This document shows positions 43,751-53,751 of a DNA stretch of 64,000 nt, one piece after another (positions within the stretch are counted from its first letter, which is position 1; each line of letters opens with the position of its first letter). Location of the stretch: contig LNIY01000056.1 in NCBI GenBank assembly GCA_001449105.1, forward strand, positions 22,503 through 86,502, read 5' to 3'. The stretch comes from Caulobacter vibrioides (GTDB taxonomy: Bacteria; Pseudomonadota; Alphaproteobacteria; Caulobacterales; Caulobacteraceae). The position numbers and the translations under genes are program-made. The notes under the pieces were generated by a model, which was not told the DNA's origin, ran no database searches, and worked only from the letters and a program-made list of their open reading frames with translations.

Positions 43751-44199
43751 ACCTGCGTCCCGTCGGATTGGAAGCGTGCTGGGACCTGGCCGACCTGCAC
43801 GAAAAGGCCTTCGACCGGCCCTGGGCCCCGACCGAGTTCGAGGCCCTGCTGAACTCGCCGGGCGTCTTCGCCGTGCTCGGCTCCTCGGGCGAGCCGGAAG
43901 AGGCGCGCGGCTTCATCCTGTGCCGGGCCATCGCCGGCGAGGCCGAGATCCTGACCATCGTCGTCGACCCGTCCGCCCGCCGGCGCGGCTGGGGCGGGGC
44001 CCTGGTCGAGATGGTCGCTGGGATCGCGACCGAGGCCAAGGCCTTCGACCTGTTCCTCGAGGTGGCGGCCGACAACGCGGCGGCCATCGGCCTCTACAAG
44101 GCGACCGGCTTTTCGCAAGTCGGTCTCAGGAAGGGCTATTATCCCCATCCGGACGGCGCGAAGGACGCCGTCGTCATGCGGCGGGCGCTTAACACTTAG
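43747..44199 (+). CDS. rimI: Ribosomal-protein S18-alanine N-acetyltransferase (RimI)
   Basis: RimI acetylates the N terminus of ribosomal protein S18. The 150-residue GNAT-fold protein has AEILTIVVDPSARRRGWGGALVEMV, the acetyl-CoA pyrophosphate loop (RRRGWGGAL at about 78-86), LFLEVAADNAAAIGLYKATGFSQVGLRKGYY and the conserved Tyr at the end. Its ATG lies in the end of tsaB; tsaB-rimI is a common pair. Substrate specificity is inferred from this pairing. Confidence 0.92.
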   Translation: MNLRPVGLEACWDLADLHEKAFDRPWAPTEFEALLNSPGVFAVLGSSGEPEEARGFILCRAIAGEAEILTIVVDPSARRRGWGGALVEMVAGIATEAKAFDLFLEVAADNAAAIGLYKATGFSQVGLRKGYYPHPDGAKDAVVMRRALNT

Positions 44200-44246
44200 G
44201 TACCGATTGCCTATTGTGCCCGCGAATCCCCGACGGAGACGCCGCC

Positions 44247-44654
44247 TTGGACCGCCTCGAAAAGCTCTGCATCGAAAAAGGCATGCGCATGACCGACCAG
44301 CGTCGGGTCATCGCGCGCGTACTGTCGTCGGCCGACGACCATCCGGACGTCGAGGAACTGCACCGCCGGGCCCACGCCATCGACCCGCACATCTCGATCG
44401 CCACGGTCTACCGCACCGTGCGCCTGTTCGAGGAAAGCGGCATCATCGAGCGCCACGACTTCCGTGACGGCCGCTCGCGCTACGAAGAGACCCCGACCCA
44501 TCACCACGACCACCTGATCGACATGAAGACCGGCAAGGTCGTCGAGTTCGTGGACGAGGAGATCGAGGCCCTGCAGCACGCGATCGCCCGGAAGCTCGGC
44601 TACAAGCTGATCGATCACCGGCTTGAACTTTACGGCGTGCCGATCGACGAGTGA
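44247..44654 (+). CDS. fur: Ferric uptake regulator Fur
   Basis: Fur represses iron-uptake genes when Fe2+ is bound. The 135-residue product has the winged helix RMTDQRRVIARVLSSADDHPDVEELHRRAHAIDPHISIATVYRTVRLF and a dimer domain with the metal-site histidines in ETPTHHHDHLIDMKTG. The CxxC structural-zinc pairs of E. coli Fur are absent, as is common in alphaproteobacteria. The start is TTG at 44247 with GGAGA upstream, giving MDRLEKLC; an earlier in-frame TTG has no ribosome site. The gene follows rimI by 47 bases. A terminator follows. Confidence 0.94.
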   Translation: MDRLEKLCIEKGMRMTDQRRVIARVLSSADDHPDVEELHRRAHAIDPHISIATVYRTVRLFEESGIIERHDFRDGRSRYEETPTHHHDHLIDMKTGKVVEFVDEEIEALQHAIARKLGYKLIDHRLELYGVPIDE

Positions 44655-44675
44655 TTGACAGAGATCAAGACAAAG

Positions 44676-44707
44676 GGCGCGGGATCACCCCGCGCCCTTT
44701 TCTTTTG
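44676..44707 (+). terminator. fur terminator
   Basis: GGGCGCGGG-ATCAC-CCCGCGCCC with 9-bp arms, then TTTTCTTTT, 21 bases after the fur stop. On the opposite strand the tail is TTTGTC, so it may also serve the convergent trmB. Confidence 0.93.
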
Positions 44708-44723
44708 GTCCCGTGCGGCGGCG

Positions 44724-45404
44724 TCAGGCCCGCACGAAGTCGAGGAACACCGGGGCGCAGTCGCCCAGCTTCTTTTCCTCGTAGCGCGTCGTCACGTGGT
44801 CGCCCGGGATCGCCTGGCGGTCGGCCTCCTGCTCGGCGAAGCGGAAGGCGGGGTTGGCCAGCACCCGCTCGATCGTCCACTCGGCGTAGTCGGCCCAGTC
44901 GGTGGCGAAACGGAAGGCAGCGCCGGGCTTCAGCACCCGGGCCAGCTCCGTCACGAACTCCGGCTGGATGATCCGGCGCTTGTTGTGCCGGGCCTTGTGC
45001 CAGGGGTCGGGGAACATCACGAAGAGGCGGTCGATGCTGGCCTCGGGCAGCCAGCCGACCACGTCGCGGGCGTCGCCCTCGTGGATGCGGACGTTGGCGA
45101 GGGCCTGCTCCTCGACGTGGCGCACGGCGCTGGCCACGCCGTTGACGAAGGGCTCGGCCCCGATCACCAGCACGTCGGGCCGGCGGCCGGCCTGGGCGGC
45201 CATGTGCTCGCCGCCGCCGAAGCCGATCTCCAGCCAGACTTCCTTGGCCTGCGGCATCAGGTCGCGGGGCTGGAAGGCTTCGTGCGGCACGGCGAGGGTC
45301 GGCAGCAGGGTGTCGAGCAGGGCCTGCTGGCGCGGCTTCACCGGTCGCGACTTCAGGCGGCCGAACGAGCGCAGCGGCCCGTGGGGCTGTTGGGGATTGG
45401 TCAT
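44724..45404 (-). CDS. trmB: tRNA (guanine-N7)-methyltransferase
   Basis: TrmB makes m7G46 in the variable loop of tRNA with SAM. The 226-residue product has LEIGFGGGEHMAAQ (SAM site), IGAEPFVNGVASAVRH, LFVMFPDPWHKARHNKRR (catalytic/tRNA region with the PDPW motif) and ATDWADYAEW. The first about 40 residues are a basic extension. It is the last gene of the minus-strand run miaB to trmB, separated from metK by a strong terminator. Confidence 0.96.
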   Translation of the reverse strand: MTNPQQPHGPLRSFGRLKSRPVKPRQQALLDTLLPTLAVPHEAFQPRDLMPQAKEVWLEIGFGGGEHMAAQAGRRPDVLVIGAEPFVNGVASAVRHVEEQALANVRIHEGDARDVVGWLPEASIDRLFVMFPDPWHKARHNKRRIIQPEFVTELARVLKPGAAFRFATDWADYAEWTIERVLANPAFRFAEQEADRQAIPGDHVTTRYEEKKLGDCAPVFLDFVRA

Positions 45405-45494
45405 GGGGCGGCTGTTTAGAGCATTTTCGAGCGAAGTGGATACCGGTTCGCGTGAAGAAAATGCGCCAAAACAAAGGGCTGGCTTTGAAGGGCA

Positions 45495-45530
45495 AATGAA
45501 AACGGGCCCCGATCCTGCGACCGGGGCCCG
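45495..45530 (-). terminator. metK terminator
   Basis: On the minus strand CGGGCCCCG, a 10-base loop, CGGGGCCCG, then TTTTCATTT. It lies 27 bases after the metK stop and separates it from trmB. Confidence 0.9.
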
Positions 45531-45557
45531 CTCTTCAATTCAGGAGAAGGGTGAGGC

Positions 45558-46781
45558 CTAAGCCAGGCCCTTCAGCTCCGAAACCAGGTCGGTCTTCTCC
45601 CACGAGAAGCCGCCTTCGTTGTCCGGCGTGCGGCCGAAGTGGCCGTAGGCGGCGGTGCGGGCGTAGATCGGGCGGTTCAGCTGCAGATGCTCGCGGATGC
45701 CGCGCGGGGTGGCGCCGCCGATCAGCTCGGGCAGGATCTTTTCCAGCACGGCCGGATCGACCTTGCCCGTGCCGTGCAGGTCGACGTGGAACGAGACCGG
45801 CTTGGCCACGCCGATGGCGTAGGCGATCTGGATCGTGCAGCGGTCGGCCAGGCCCGCGGCCACCACGTTCTTGGCCAGGTAGCGGCAGGCGTAGGCGGCC
45901 GAGCGGTCGACCTTGGTCGGGTCCTTGCCCGAGAAGGCGCCGCCGCCGTGCGGGGCCGCGCCGCCGTAGGTGTCGACGATGATCTTGCGGCCGGTGATGC
46001 CGGCGTCGCCGTCCGGACCGCCGATCTCGAAGCGGCCGGTCGGGTTGATCAGCCACTGGGTCTTCTTGGTGATCAGGCCTTCGGGGAAGATCGGCAGGAT
46101 GTGCGGCTTGATCAGGTCGAGCACGCGCTTGGAGGTCGGCGTCTTGCCGTCGATCTTCTTCTTGTGCTGGTGCGACACGACGATCGAGACGACGCGCTGC
46201 GGCACGCCGGCGCCGTCGTATTCCAGGGTCACCTGGCTCTTGGCGTCGGGCTCCAGCTCATGCAGCTCGCCCGAATGGCGCAGCTCGGCCAGGCGCTTGA
46301 GGATGTTGTGGCTGTACTGCAGCGTGGCCGGCATCAGCTCCGGGGTCTCGGTGCTGGCGTAGCCGAACATGATGCCCTGGTCGCCGGCGCCCTCGTCCTT
46401 CTTCTCCGAGGCGTCCACGCCCTGGGCGATGTGGGCCGACTGGCCGTGCAGGTAGCAGGCGTACTTGGCCTTTTCCCAGTGGAAGCCCTTCTGGGCGTAG
46501 CCGATGTCCTTGATGGCCGCGCGGACCTTGGGCTCCAGGGACTTGATGATGTCCTTGGTCAGTTCCTTGTTGGCCTTCTTGTCGCCGCCCGGCTTGCCCG
46601 CGCGCACTTCGCCCGCCAGCACGACGCGATTGGTCGTGACCAGGGTCTCGCAAGCCACCCGGGCTTCGGGATCGGCGGTCAGGAACGCATCGACGACGGT
46701 GTCGCTGATCCGGTCGGCGACCTTGTCGGGATGGCCTTCGGAGACGCTTTCGCTGGTGAAGATGTAGGACGAACGGCTCAA
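45558..46781 (-). CDS. metK: S-adenosylmethionine synthetase
   Basis: MetK makes SAM from ATP and methionine. The 407-residue product has the hallmark [14 protein letters not shown] (ATP and metal site), [12 protein letters not shown] (methionine loop), [29 protein letters not shown] (phosphate-binding, GGGAFSGKD) and the end [10 protein letters not shown]. The insert around [12 protein letters not shown] belongs to the normal alphaproteobacterial form. It follows an XRE regulator and lnt on the same strand, a conserved arrangement; a promoter-like AT-rich palindrome lies about 70 bases upstream. Confidence 0.97.
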   Translation of the reverse strand: MSRSSYIFTSESVSEGHPDKVADRISDTVVDAFLTADPEARVACETLVTTNRVVLAGEVRAGKPGGDKKANKELTKDIIKSLEPKVRAAIKDIGYAQKGFHWEKAKYACYLHGQSAHIAQGVDASEKKDEGAGDQGIMFGYASTETPELMPATLQYSHNILKRLAELRHSGELHELEPDAKSQVTLEYDGAGVPQRVVSIVVSHQHKKKIDGKTPTSKRVLDLIKPHILPIFPEGLITKKTQWLINPTGRFEIGGPDGDAGITGRKIIVDTYGGAAPHGGGAFSGKDPTKVDRSAAYACRYLAKNVVAAGLADRCTIQIAYAIGVAKPVSFHVDLHGTGKVDPAVLEKILPELIGGATPRGIREHLQLNRPIYARTAAYGHFGRTPDNEGGFSWEKTDLVSELKGLA

Positions 46782-46849
46782 GTGGACGGCTCCGGCTTAG
46801 AGTCCAGCGCCCACGCGGCGACCGGCCCCGCGAGCATAGCGAGAACCAT

Positions 46850-46865
46850 ATAAAGATAAGTTTAT
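46850..46865 (-). promoter_or_regulatory. AT-rich palindrome upstream of metK
   Basis: ATAAA-GATAAG-TTTAT lies 69-84 bases before the metK ATG in otherwise GC-rich DNA. It may be a promoter element or an operator, possibly for the XRE regulator encoded next door. No SAM riboswitch class could be recognised by eye in this 158-base gap. Confidence 0.4.
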
Positions 46866-46939
46866 GTCCGCAAGGCGGCCGGTCGCGGTTTCGCGGTGTT
46901 TGATGGCCTTGGCCCCGGCGCGAAGGCCGGGGCGGGGCC

Positions 46940-47365
46940 TCAGGCCTCTTCCTCGGCCATCGACCGAACGAGGTCGAGGATGCGCCGGCGCACCGGGGCG
47001 CGGGTCAGGCGCGGGAACAGCGAGGCCAGCTCCAGGCCCTCGGGGGTCATCAGGAACTCGTGCACCTGGTGGTCGTTGCGCGGCTCGCCGTCGCCCGGCT
47101 CGGACGGATCGGCCAGGCCTTCGAAGAAGTAGGCCACCGGGGCCTGCAGGCTGCGGGCGATCTCGTAGAGCTTGCTGGCGCTGACGCGGTTGGCGCCGCG
47201 CTCGTACTTCTGCACCTGCTGGAAGGTCAGGCCCAGGCTCTCGGCCAGCTTCTCCTGGCTGACGCCCAGGATCTTGCGGCGCATGCGGATGCGGGCGCCG
47301 ACATGCAGGTCGACGGGATTGGGCGAGCGCTCGATTTCGGCGGGGGATTCGGGGGCGACGGTCAT
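46940..47365 (-). CDS. XRE-family transcriptional regulator
   Basis: The 141-residue product has a helix-turn-helix of the cro/C1 type at about 22-80: VGARIRMRRKILGVSQEKLAESLGLTFQQVQKYERGANRVSASKLYEIA, followed by an acidic linker and a C-terminal helical part (LLxLVRSMAEEEA). It lies between lnt and metK, an arrangement conserved in alphaproteobacteria, so it may control metK or methionine metabolism. No metal or sensor domain is seen. The next gene upstream, lnt, ends 33 bases away. Confidence 0.92.
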   Translation of the reverse strand: MTVAPESPAEIERSPNPVDLHVGARIRMRRKILGVSQEKLAESLGLTFQQVQKYERGANRVSASKLYEIARSLQAPVAYFFEGLADPSEPGDGEPRNDHQVHEFLMTPEGLELASLFPRLTRAPVRRRILDLVRSMAEEEA

Positions 47366-47398
47366 GCTTAGGCATAGACCTGAGATTACGGTTTTAGT

Positions 47399-48997
47399 TC
47401 AGCCCATATCTTTCAGGGCGGCAAACTTGTGACCCGCGATACGTGAAATGCCGATACAGATCGCCACCGAGGCGAGAAGCATGAGCATGAACGGCCAGTC
47501 GCCCAGGCGCGAGGCCGGGGTCTGCGCGCCGACGGCGGGCAGGGGGGCGTCGATGACCCCGCGCGTTCCCAGGTCCAGGCGCTGTCCCGCGACCACCCGG
47601 CCCTTGGCGTCGATCATCGCCGAGACGCCGGTGGGGGTGGCGCGGATCATCGGCCGGCCGGCCTCGATGGCGCGGTAGCTGGCCAGGTTCAGGTGCTGCA
47701 GCGGCCCCGAGGTCACGCCGAACCAGGCGTCGTTGGAGACGTTGACCAGCGCCCGCACGGCGGGGTCCGGCCGGGCCAGGCCGGGGAACAGGCTCTCGTA
47801 GCAGATCAGCGGCTGCACCTTCAGGCCGGGCGCGACGTCGAGCGGCGCCGGACGCGGCCCGACGGCGAAGCCGTCGCCCAGGTGGGCCATGCTTTTGAAG
47901 CCGATCGCGGTCAGGAAGCCGTCGGCCGGCAGGTACTCGCCGAACGGCACCAGCCGGTGCTTGTCGTAGACCCCGACCATGACCAGGTCGCCGGGCTCGC
48001 GGCGCAGGGCGACCAGGCTGTTGTAGTAGACCGGCGCCTGGGCCGATCCCTCGTAGCGATAGCCGCCGATCAGCAGCAGCTGACCGGGCTGCAGCGAGTC
48101 CATGATCGCCTGCCGCACCCAGGTCCCGGGGGCCAGGTAGTCGTTGATGGCGGCGGGCAGGGCGCCTTCCGGCCAGACCACGATGTCGGCCGGCTTGCCG
48201 TCGGCGTAGGGCTGGGCGGTCAGCGCGACGTAGTCCTGGACGATCGCCTGGAAGCTGGCGGCGTCCCACTTGGCCGACTGCTGCACGTCGGCCTGGACGA
48301 TGCGAACCTTGGGAGCCAGGGGCTGGCCGGCCGGCGGCGGGGCCTTCAGCGCCAGCAGGCCGCCGCCGTAGAGGCCGGCCAGCACGAAGGCGGCCGCGCC
48401 GACGGCGATCCGGCCCGATCGCCTCTGCCGCCAGACGGCCGGGGCGGCGGCGATCGCCACGGTCACGAAGGTCAGGCCGTAGGCGCCGATCAGGGCGGCG
48501 GCCTGCGAAGGGGCCGAGCCGGCCCGCCAGGTCTCGCCCGGCAGGTTCCACGGAAAGCCCGTCAGCACGTGGCCGCGCACCCACTCCAGCGCCGACAGGG
48601 CGGCGGCGAAGGCCAGCACGCGCCCGGCCCGGGCCGGGCGGAAGCGGCGATAGAGCAGGGCGGCCAGACCCCAGAACAGGGCGAGGCCCGCGGCCATGGC
48701 GGTCACCGCGAACGGGGCCATCCAGCCCTGGTTGGCGGCGTCGACCATGAAGGCCTCGCCGATCCACCAGGTGCCGAGGCCGAAATAGGCCAGGCCCGCC
48801 AGCCAGCCGCGCAGGAAGGCCGAGCGCAGCGGCCGGGGTCCCTCGATCGCATCCAGCAGCCACAGCAGCAGGGCGTAGCCCAGCAGGCCGGGCAGGATCC
48901 CGAACGGCGGATGGGCCAGGGCGGCGGCCAGGCCGGCGACGAGCGCCAGCCCGCGGTCGCGCCACGGCGAGGCGCCGGTCAGCAAGCGCAGGTTCAA
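47399..48997 (-). CDS. lnt: Apolipoprotein N-acyltransferase
   Basis: Lnt adds the third acyl chain to lipoproteins. The 532-residue inner-membrane protein has about eight helices, mostly before residue 220, and a periplasmic nitrilase-like domain. The Glu-Lys-Cys triad is present: Glu in VVWPEGALP, Lys in YDKHRLVPFGEYLP, and Cys in PLICYESLFP. It overlaps corC by 4 bases and sits in the conserved miaB-phoH-ybeY-corC-lnt run. Confidence 0.96.
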   Translation of the reverse strand: MNLRLLTGASPWRDRGLALVAGLAAALAHPPFGILPGLLGYALLLWLLDAIEGPRPLRSAFLRGWLAGLAYFGLGTWWIGEAFMVDAANQGWMAPFAVTAMAAGLALFWGLAALLYRRFRPARAGRVLAFAAALSALEWVRGHVLTGFPWNLPGETWRAGSAPSQAAALIGAYGLTFVTVAIAAAPAVWRQRRSGRIAVGAAAFVLAGLYGGGLLALKAPPPAGQPLAPKVRIVQADVQQSAKWDAASFQAIVQDYVALTAQPYADGKPADIVVWPEGALPAAINDYLAPGTWVRQAIMDSLQPGQLLLIGGYRYEGSAQAPVYYNSLVALRREPGDLVMVGVYDKHRLVPFGEYLPADGFLTAIGFKSMAHLGDGFAVGPRPAPLDVAPGLKVQPLICYESLFPGLARPDPAVRALVNVSNDAWFGVTSGPLQHLNLASYRAIEAGRPMIRATPTGVSAMIDAKGRVVAGQRLDLGTRGVIDAPLPAVGAQTPASRLGDWPFMLMLLASVAICIGISRIAGHKFAALKDMG

Positions 48998-49896
48998 GGA
49001 GCGTCCACCGGGTCCAGCGAGGTCTCGGCCTCGGCCGGTTCCGGCGCGCGGCGCGCGCGCACCTTCAGCACGCGACGGGCGTCGGCCTCGACCACCTCCA
49101 GTTCGAAGCCGGCGGGATGGCGCACGACCTGTCCCGGCTCGGGCACCTGGCCGGCCAGGGCGGCGACGAGGCCGCCGACGGTGTCGACCTCCTCCTCGTG
49201 CTCGGGCGGGGCCAGGGTCTCGCCGACCGCGGCCTCCAGGTCCTCCAGCGGCGTGCGGCCGTCGGTCTCGAACACGCCGTCCGGCCGGACGACCACCGTC
49301 GCGACCTGGGCGTCGTCATGTTCGTCGTCGATGTCGCCGACCACGGACTCGATCAGGTCTTCCATGGTCACCAGGCCGTCGACCCCGCCGAACTCGTCGA
49401 TGACCATGGCCATGTGGACGCGCTTGGTGCGCATGCGCTGCAGCAGGTCGGCGGCCCGCATCGAGGCCGGCACCAGGAACATGTCGCGGCGCAGCGTCTC
49501 GAGCACGCGGTCCTCGGGCTCTGGCCGCAGGTCGCCGTCGGCTAGCAGGCGGAAGACGTCCTTGACGTGGACCACGCCGATCGGCTGGTCCAGGGCCTCG
49601 CGATAGATCGGCATGCGCGAGTGGCCGGCCTCGACGAACTGGGCCACGACCACGGCGAAGGGGGTCTCTAGCTCGACCGCCACCACGTCGGGGCGGGGGG
49701 TCATGACGTCGCCGACCTTCAGCGTCTTGAACGCCTCGGCCTGGTCGACGAAGTCGGGAGCCGGCGCGCCGTCGGGATCGACGGGACGCGCGCGCTTGAC
49801 CGGCGCGGCGCGCCGCAGCTCACGGAAGAACGCCCGCAGGCCCCGGCTGAATCGAGCCGGACCGGCGGGCGTGGAACTCTGGTCGTCGTCGGGCAT
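48994..49896 (-). CDS. CorC/HlyC family protein (CBS pair, transporter-associated domain)
   Basis: CorC-type proteins have a CBS pair and a C-terminal domain and are linked to magnesium/cobalt efflux, membrane integrity and the lnt gene. The 300-residue product has the CBS module from about 60 to 195 (MTPRPDVVAVELETPFAVVVAQFVEAGHSRMPIY, GVVHVKDVF, TKRVHMAMVIDEFGGVDGLVTMEDLIE) and a CorC_HlyC domain from about 205. The first 55 residues are a basic extension. It lies between ybeY and lnt, as in E. coli, where corC is ybeX. Confidence 0.92.
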   Translation of the reverse strand: MPDDDQSSTPAGPARFSRGLRAFFRELRRAAPVKRARPVDPDGAPAPDFVDQAEAFKTLKVGDVMTPRPDVVAVELETPFAVVVAQFVEAGHSRMPIYREALDQPIGVVHVKDVFRLLADGDLRPEPEDRVLETLRRDMFLVPASMRAADLLQRMRTKRVHMAMVIDEFGGVDGLVTMEDLIESVVGDIDDEHDDAQVATVVVRPDGVFETDGRTPLEDLEAAVGETLAPPEHEEEVDTVGGLVAALAGQVPEPGQVVRHPAGFELEVVEADARRVLKVRARRAPEPAEAETSLDPVDAP

Positions 49897-49908
49897 GCCT
49901 TTAGGCTT

Positions 49909-50382
49909 TCACCTCTCGTCGGCGTAGGGGTCGGGCACGTCCAACCCGGCCAGGATTTCACGTTCCAGCGCTTCCATGGCCTCGGCCTCGTCGTCGCCTT
50001 CGTGGTCGTATCCTAGAAGATGCAGCACCCCGTGCGCCACAAGATGTTGCAGGTGGTGAGCCAGGGGCTTGCCCTGCTCGGCCGCCTCGCGCGCGCAGAC
50101 GCCGTAGGCCAGGGCGATGTCGCCGATCTGGCCTTCCGGGTTGGCGGCCGGGTCCTGCGGCGCCGGGAAGGACAGCACGTTGGTGGCGTAGTCCTTGTGG
50201 CGGAAGTCGCGGTTCAGCGTCTGCACGCTGGCATCGTCGGTCAGCAGGATGACGATCCCCCGGCCTTCGACGTCCTCGTGCGCGTCCAGCACGGCCTGGG
50301 CGGCGCGCCAGACCAGGGCCTCGGTTTCCGGCTCGGCCTTGGTCCAGGCCTCGTCCTCGATCTCGATATCGACGGTGATCAT
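49909..50382 (-). CDS. ybeY: Endoribonuclease YbeY
   Basis: YbeY is a metal-dependent RNase needed for 16S rRNA 3'-end maturation and ribosome quality control. The 157-residue product has the metal motif H-x3-H-x5-H in VAHGVLHLLGYDHEGD, with LLTDDASVQTLNRDFRHKDYATNVLSFP and IGDIALAYGVC. It overlaps phoH by 4 bases, and corC follows by 12 bases: the usual phoH-ybeY-corC-lnt order. Confidence 0.96.
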   Translation of the reverse strand: MITVDIEIEDEAWTKAEPETEALVWRAAQAVLDAHEDVEGRGIVILLTDDASVQTLNRDFRHKDYATNVLSFPAPQDPAANPEGQIGDIALAYGVCAREAAEQGKPLAHHLQHLVAHGVLHLLGYDHEGDDEAEAMEALEREILAGLDVPDPYADER

Positions 50383-51322
50383 CGGGGAGTCGCCACCAGG
50401 GCCGCGTCGGCGTCGTAGGCCTTGACGATACGCTCCACCAGCGGGTGGCGCACGACGTCGGTCGCGGTGAAGCGGGCCACGTCCACGCCCTCGACCCCTT
50501 CCAGGATCGAGACGGCGTGGGCCAGGCCCGAGTCCCGCGGGTTCAGCAGGTCGATCTGCGTGGGGTCGCCGGTGACGACCATGCGCGCGCCCTCGCCCAG
50601 GCGGGTCAGGACCATCTTCATCTGCAGGCGCGAGCAGTTCTGGGCCTCGTCGACGATGACGAACGCATGGGCGAGCGTGCGGCCGCGCATGAAGGCGATC
50701 GGGGCGACCTCGATCTCGCCCTTGTCGCGGCGGCGGCGCAGCTGCTCGGCGCCCATGATGTCGGTCAGGGCCTCCCAGACCGGGGCCATGTAGGGGTCGA
50801 CCTTCTCGTTGAGGTCGCCCGGCAGGAACCCGAGCTTTTCGCCCGCCTCGACGGCGGGGCGGGTGACGATCAGGCGGTCGACCTCGCCGCGCAGCAGCAT
50901 GCCCGCGCCCTGGGCCACGGCCAGGAAGGTCTTGCCGGTGCCGGCGGGGCCCAGGCCGAAGACCAGCGGATGCTGGGTCATCGACTCCATGTAGCGGGCC
51001 TGGTTCTTGGTCTTGGGCGAGACCGCGCCGCGGCGCACGGCGCGCGGCGAGGCCTGGCCGCCGGCGCTGTGGGCTTCGCCCACGGCCACGCGGATGTCGG
51101 CCTCGACCACCTCATGGCCGGCGTCGGCGCGCTCGGCCAGGGCCAGCAGCGCGCGCTTGGCCGACGAGCGGCCCTTGACGTCGCCGGTGATCTTGACGCC
51201 GCCGCCGGGCGTCTCGAGCAGGACCTTGAAGGCGTCCTCGATCAGGGCGGCATGGCGGCCGGACGGGCCGGTGACGGCGACGACGGCATCGTCGGAAAGC
51301 GGCAGGAACTCGGGCGTGCGGC

Positions 51323-51326
<4 letters not shown>
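50379..51326 (-). CDS. phoH: PhoH-like ATPase
   Basis: PhoH-like proteins (YbeZ) are ATPases that act with YbeY in RNA processing. The 315-residue product has Walker [52 protein letters not shown], Walker [13 protein letters not shown] and an arginine-like GDPTQIDL motif. The N-terminal about 90 residues form the KH-like region. It overlaps both neighbours: its start overlaps the miaB stop and its stop overlaps the ybeY start (4 bases each). Confidence 0.95.
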
Positions 51327-52675
<1,349 letters not shown>

Positions 52676-52756
52676 CCGGCGAGGTTATGGGGTCGAGCGG
52701 CCCCGCGCGCAAGGTCGCGAAGGTCACACCCGGCGCCCGAACCGGCGGGGAAACCC

Positions 52757-52793
52757 CAAAAGAAAACGGCGCCGGAGAGGTCCCCGGCGCCGT
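52757..52793 (-). terminator. ppa terminator
   Basis: ACGGCGCCGG, an 8-base loop, CCGGCGCCGT, then TTTCTTTT on the minus strand, 18 bases after the ppa stop. A perfect 10-bp stem. Confidence 0.92.
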
Positions 52794-52811
52794 GTTCGCG
52801 ATCTGGAAGGA

Positions 52812-53345
52812 TCAGTAGTTCTCGTCGTGGCGCTTGATCGCCGCGCGGATCAGTTCGGCGGTCTCGTCCGGATCGGCCCAGCCGGTGATCTTGGTCGACT
52901 TGCCCTTTTCCAGGTCCTTGTAGTGCTGGAAGAAGTGGGCGATCTGCTCGGTCAGGATGGTCGGCAGGTCGCGCCAGCTGTTCACGCCCGTGTAGAAGGG
53001 GTGCAGCTTGTCGACCGGCACGGCCAGGATCTTTTCGTCCGACCCGGCTTCGTCGACCATCATCAGGGCGCCGATCGGGCGGCAGCGGATGATCGCGCCG
53101 GGGACCACCGGGGTCGGGCCCACGACCATGATGTCGGCGGGGTCGCCGTCGTCGGCCAGGGTGTGCGGGATGAAGCCGTAGTTGGCCGGATAGAACATCG
53201 CCGTATGCAGGAAGCGGTCCACCATCAGGGCGCCGCTTTCCTTGTCGATCTCGTACTTCACCGGCTCGCCGCCCTGCGGGATCTCGATGACGGCGTTCAG
53301 GTCGTACGGCGGGTTCACGCCCACGGCGATCTTGGAGAGGTCCAT
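52812..53345 (-). CDS. ppa: Inorganic pyrophosphatase
   Basis: This enzyme hydrolyses pyrophosphate to drive biosynthesis. The 177-residue family I product starts MDLSKIAVGVNPPYDLNAVIEIPQGG, with KYEIDKESGALMVDRFLHTAMFYPANYGFIPHTLADDGDPADIMV (metal-binding Asp residues), and ends with KDLEKGKSTKITGWA. The ATG at 53345 is chosen because the preceding in-frame residues lack the family pattern. It is divergent from rimP and monocistronic. Confidence 0.97.
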   Translation of the reverse strand: MDLSKIAVGVNPPYDLNAVIEIPQGGEPVKYEIDKESGALMVDRFLHTAMFYPANYGFIPHTLADDGDPADIMVVGPTPVVPGAIIRCRPIGALMMVDEAGSDEKILAVPVDKLHPFYTGVNSWRDLPTILTEQIAHFFQHYKDLEKGKSTKITGWADPDETAELIRAAIKRHDENY

Positions 53346-53609
53346 AGTCACTCTTCGTTGTGGTGAAGGCTCCCGCGGGGAGGCGGGCCTCAAGCGGCCG
53401 CCTGTATAGGCCACAAGTGTTGCGATGCGAAAGAGGGGGCGTGTCCGCCCCTCGACTTGCGCCCGCAAAAGCATCTTCGATCTGTGGCCCAGCTTGTCGA
53501 GTGACCGCCAGAACAGCTTTCGCCGCTGGGCTTGCGGGGCTTGCGGATGTCTCTCGCGCCTCGCGCGAGCCGGCATTCCGCTGGGGGCTTCCACCCGTCC
53601 GCCTATCGC
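53346..53609. other. ppa-rimP intergenic region
   Basis: Apart from the rimP promoter and leader elements listed separately from 53610, this stretch shows no supportable gene. It must contain the ppa promoter on the minus strand, which I cannot place exactly. Confidence 0.3.
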
Positions 53610-53689
53610 GCTATATAGCTCCTACATCGTCCGTTAGCGCTGATTGGCGCTTTCGAGCGGCGGCCCGAAAGGCTGCCGCTTTTTCTTTG
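53610..53689 (+). promoter_or_regulatory. rimP-nusA leader: -10-like element and a terminator-like hairpin
   Basis: GCTATATAGC (53610-53619) resembles the Caulobacter -10 pattern. Downstream, AGCGC-TGATTG-GCGCT (53636-53651) and then AGCGGCGGCC-CGAAA-GGCTGCCGCT followed by TTTTTCTTT (53656-53689) form two hairpins, the second a good rho-independent terminator. The rimP start is at 53752, so this terminator lies in its leader. It suggests attenuation or a short separate RNA. Confidence 0.65.
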
Positions 53690-53751
53690 GTCGCTCGCCG
53701 GCGGGGCCTTCGGGACCGGCCGGTACGGCCCACGAAATTGAGAAGAGAACC

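Noticed and set aside
46782..46939. SAM riboswitch before metK
   Set aside because: No conserved core of the alphaproteobacterial SAM-II or related classes could be matched by eye; kept only as a check.
53622..53690. tRNA or fMet-tRNA gene before rimP (as in some proteobacteria)
   Set aside because: The sequence cannot fold into a cloverleaf and lacks the TTCGA loop; only the hairpin and terminator are supported.
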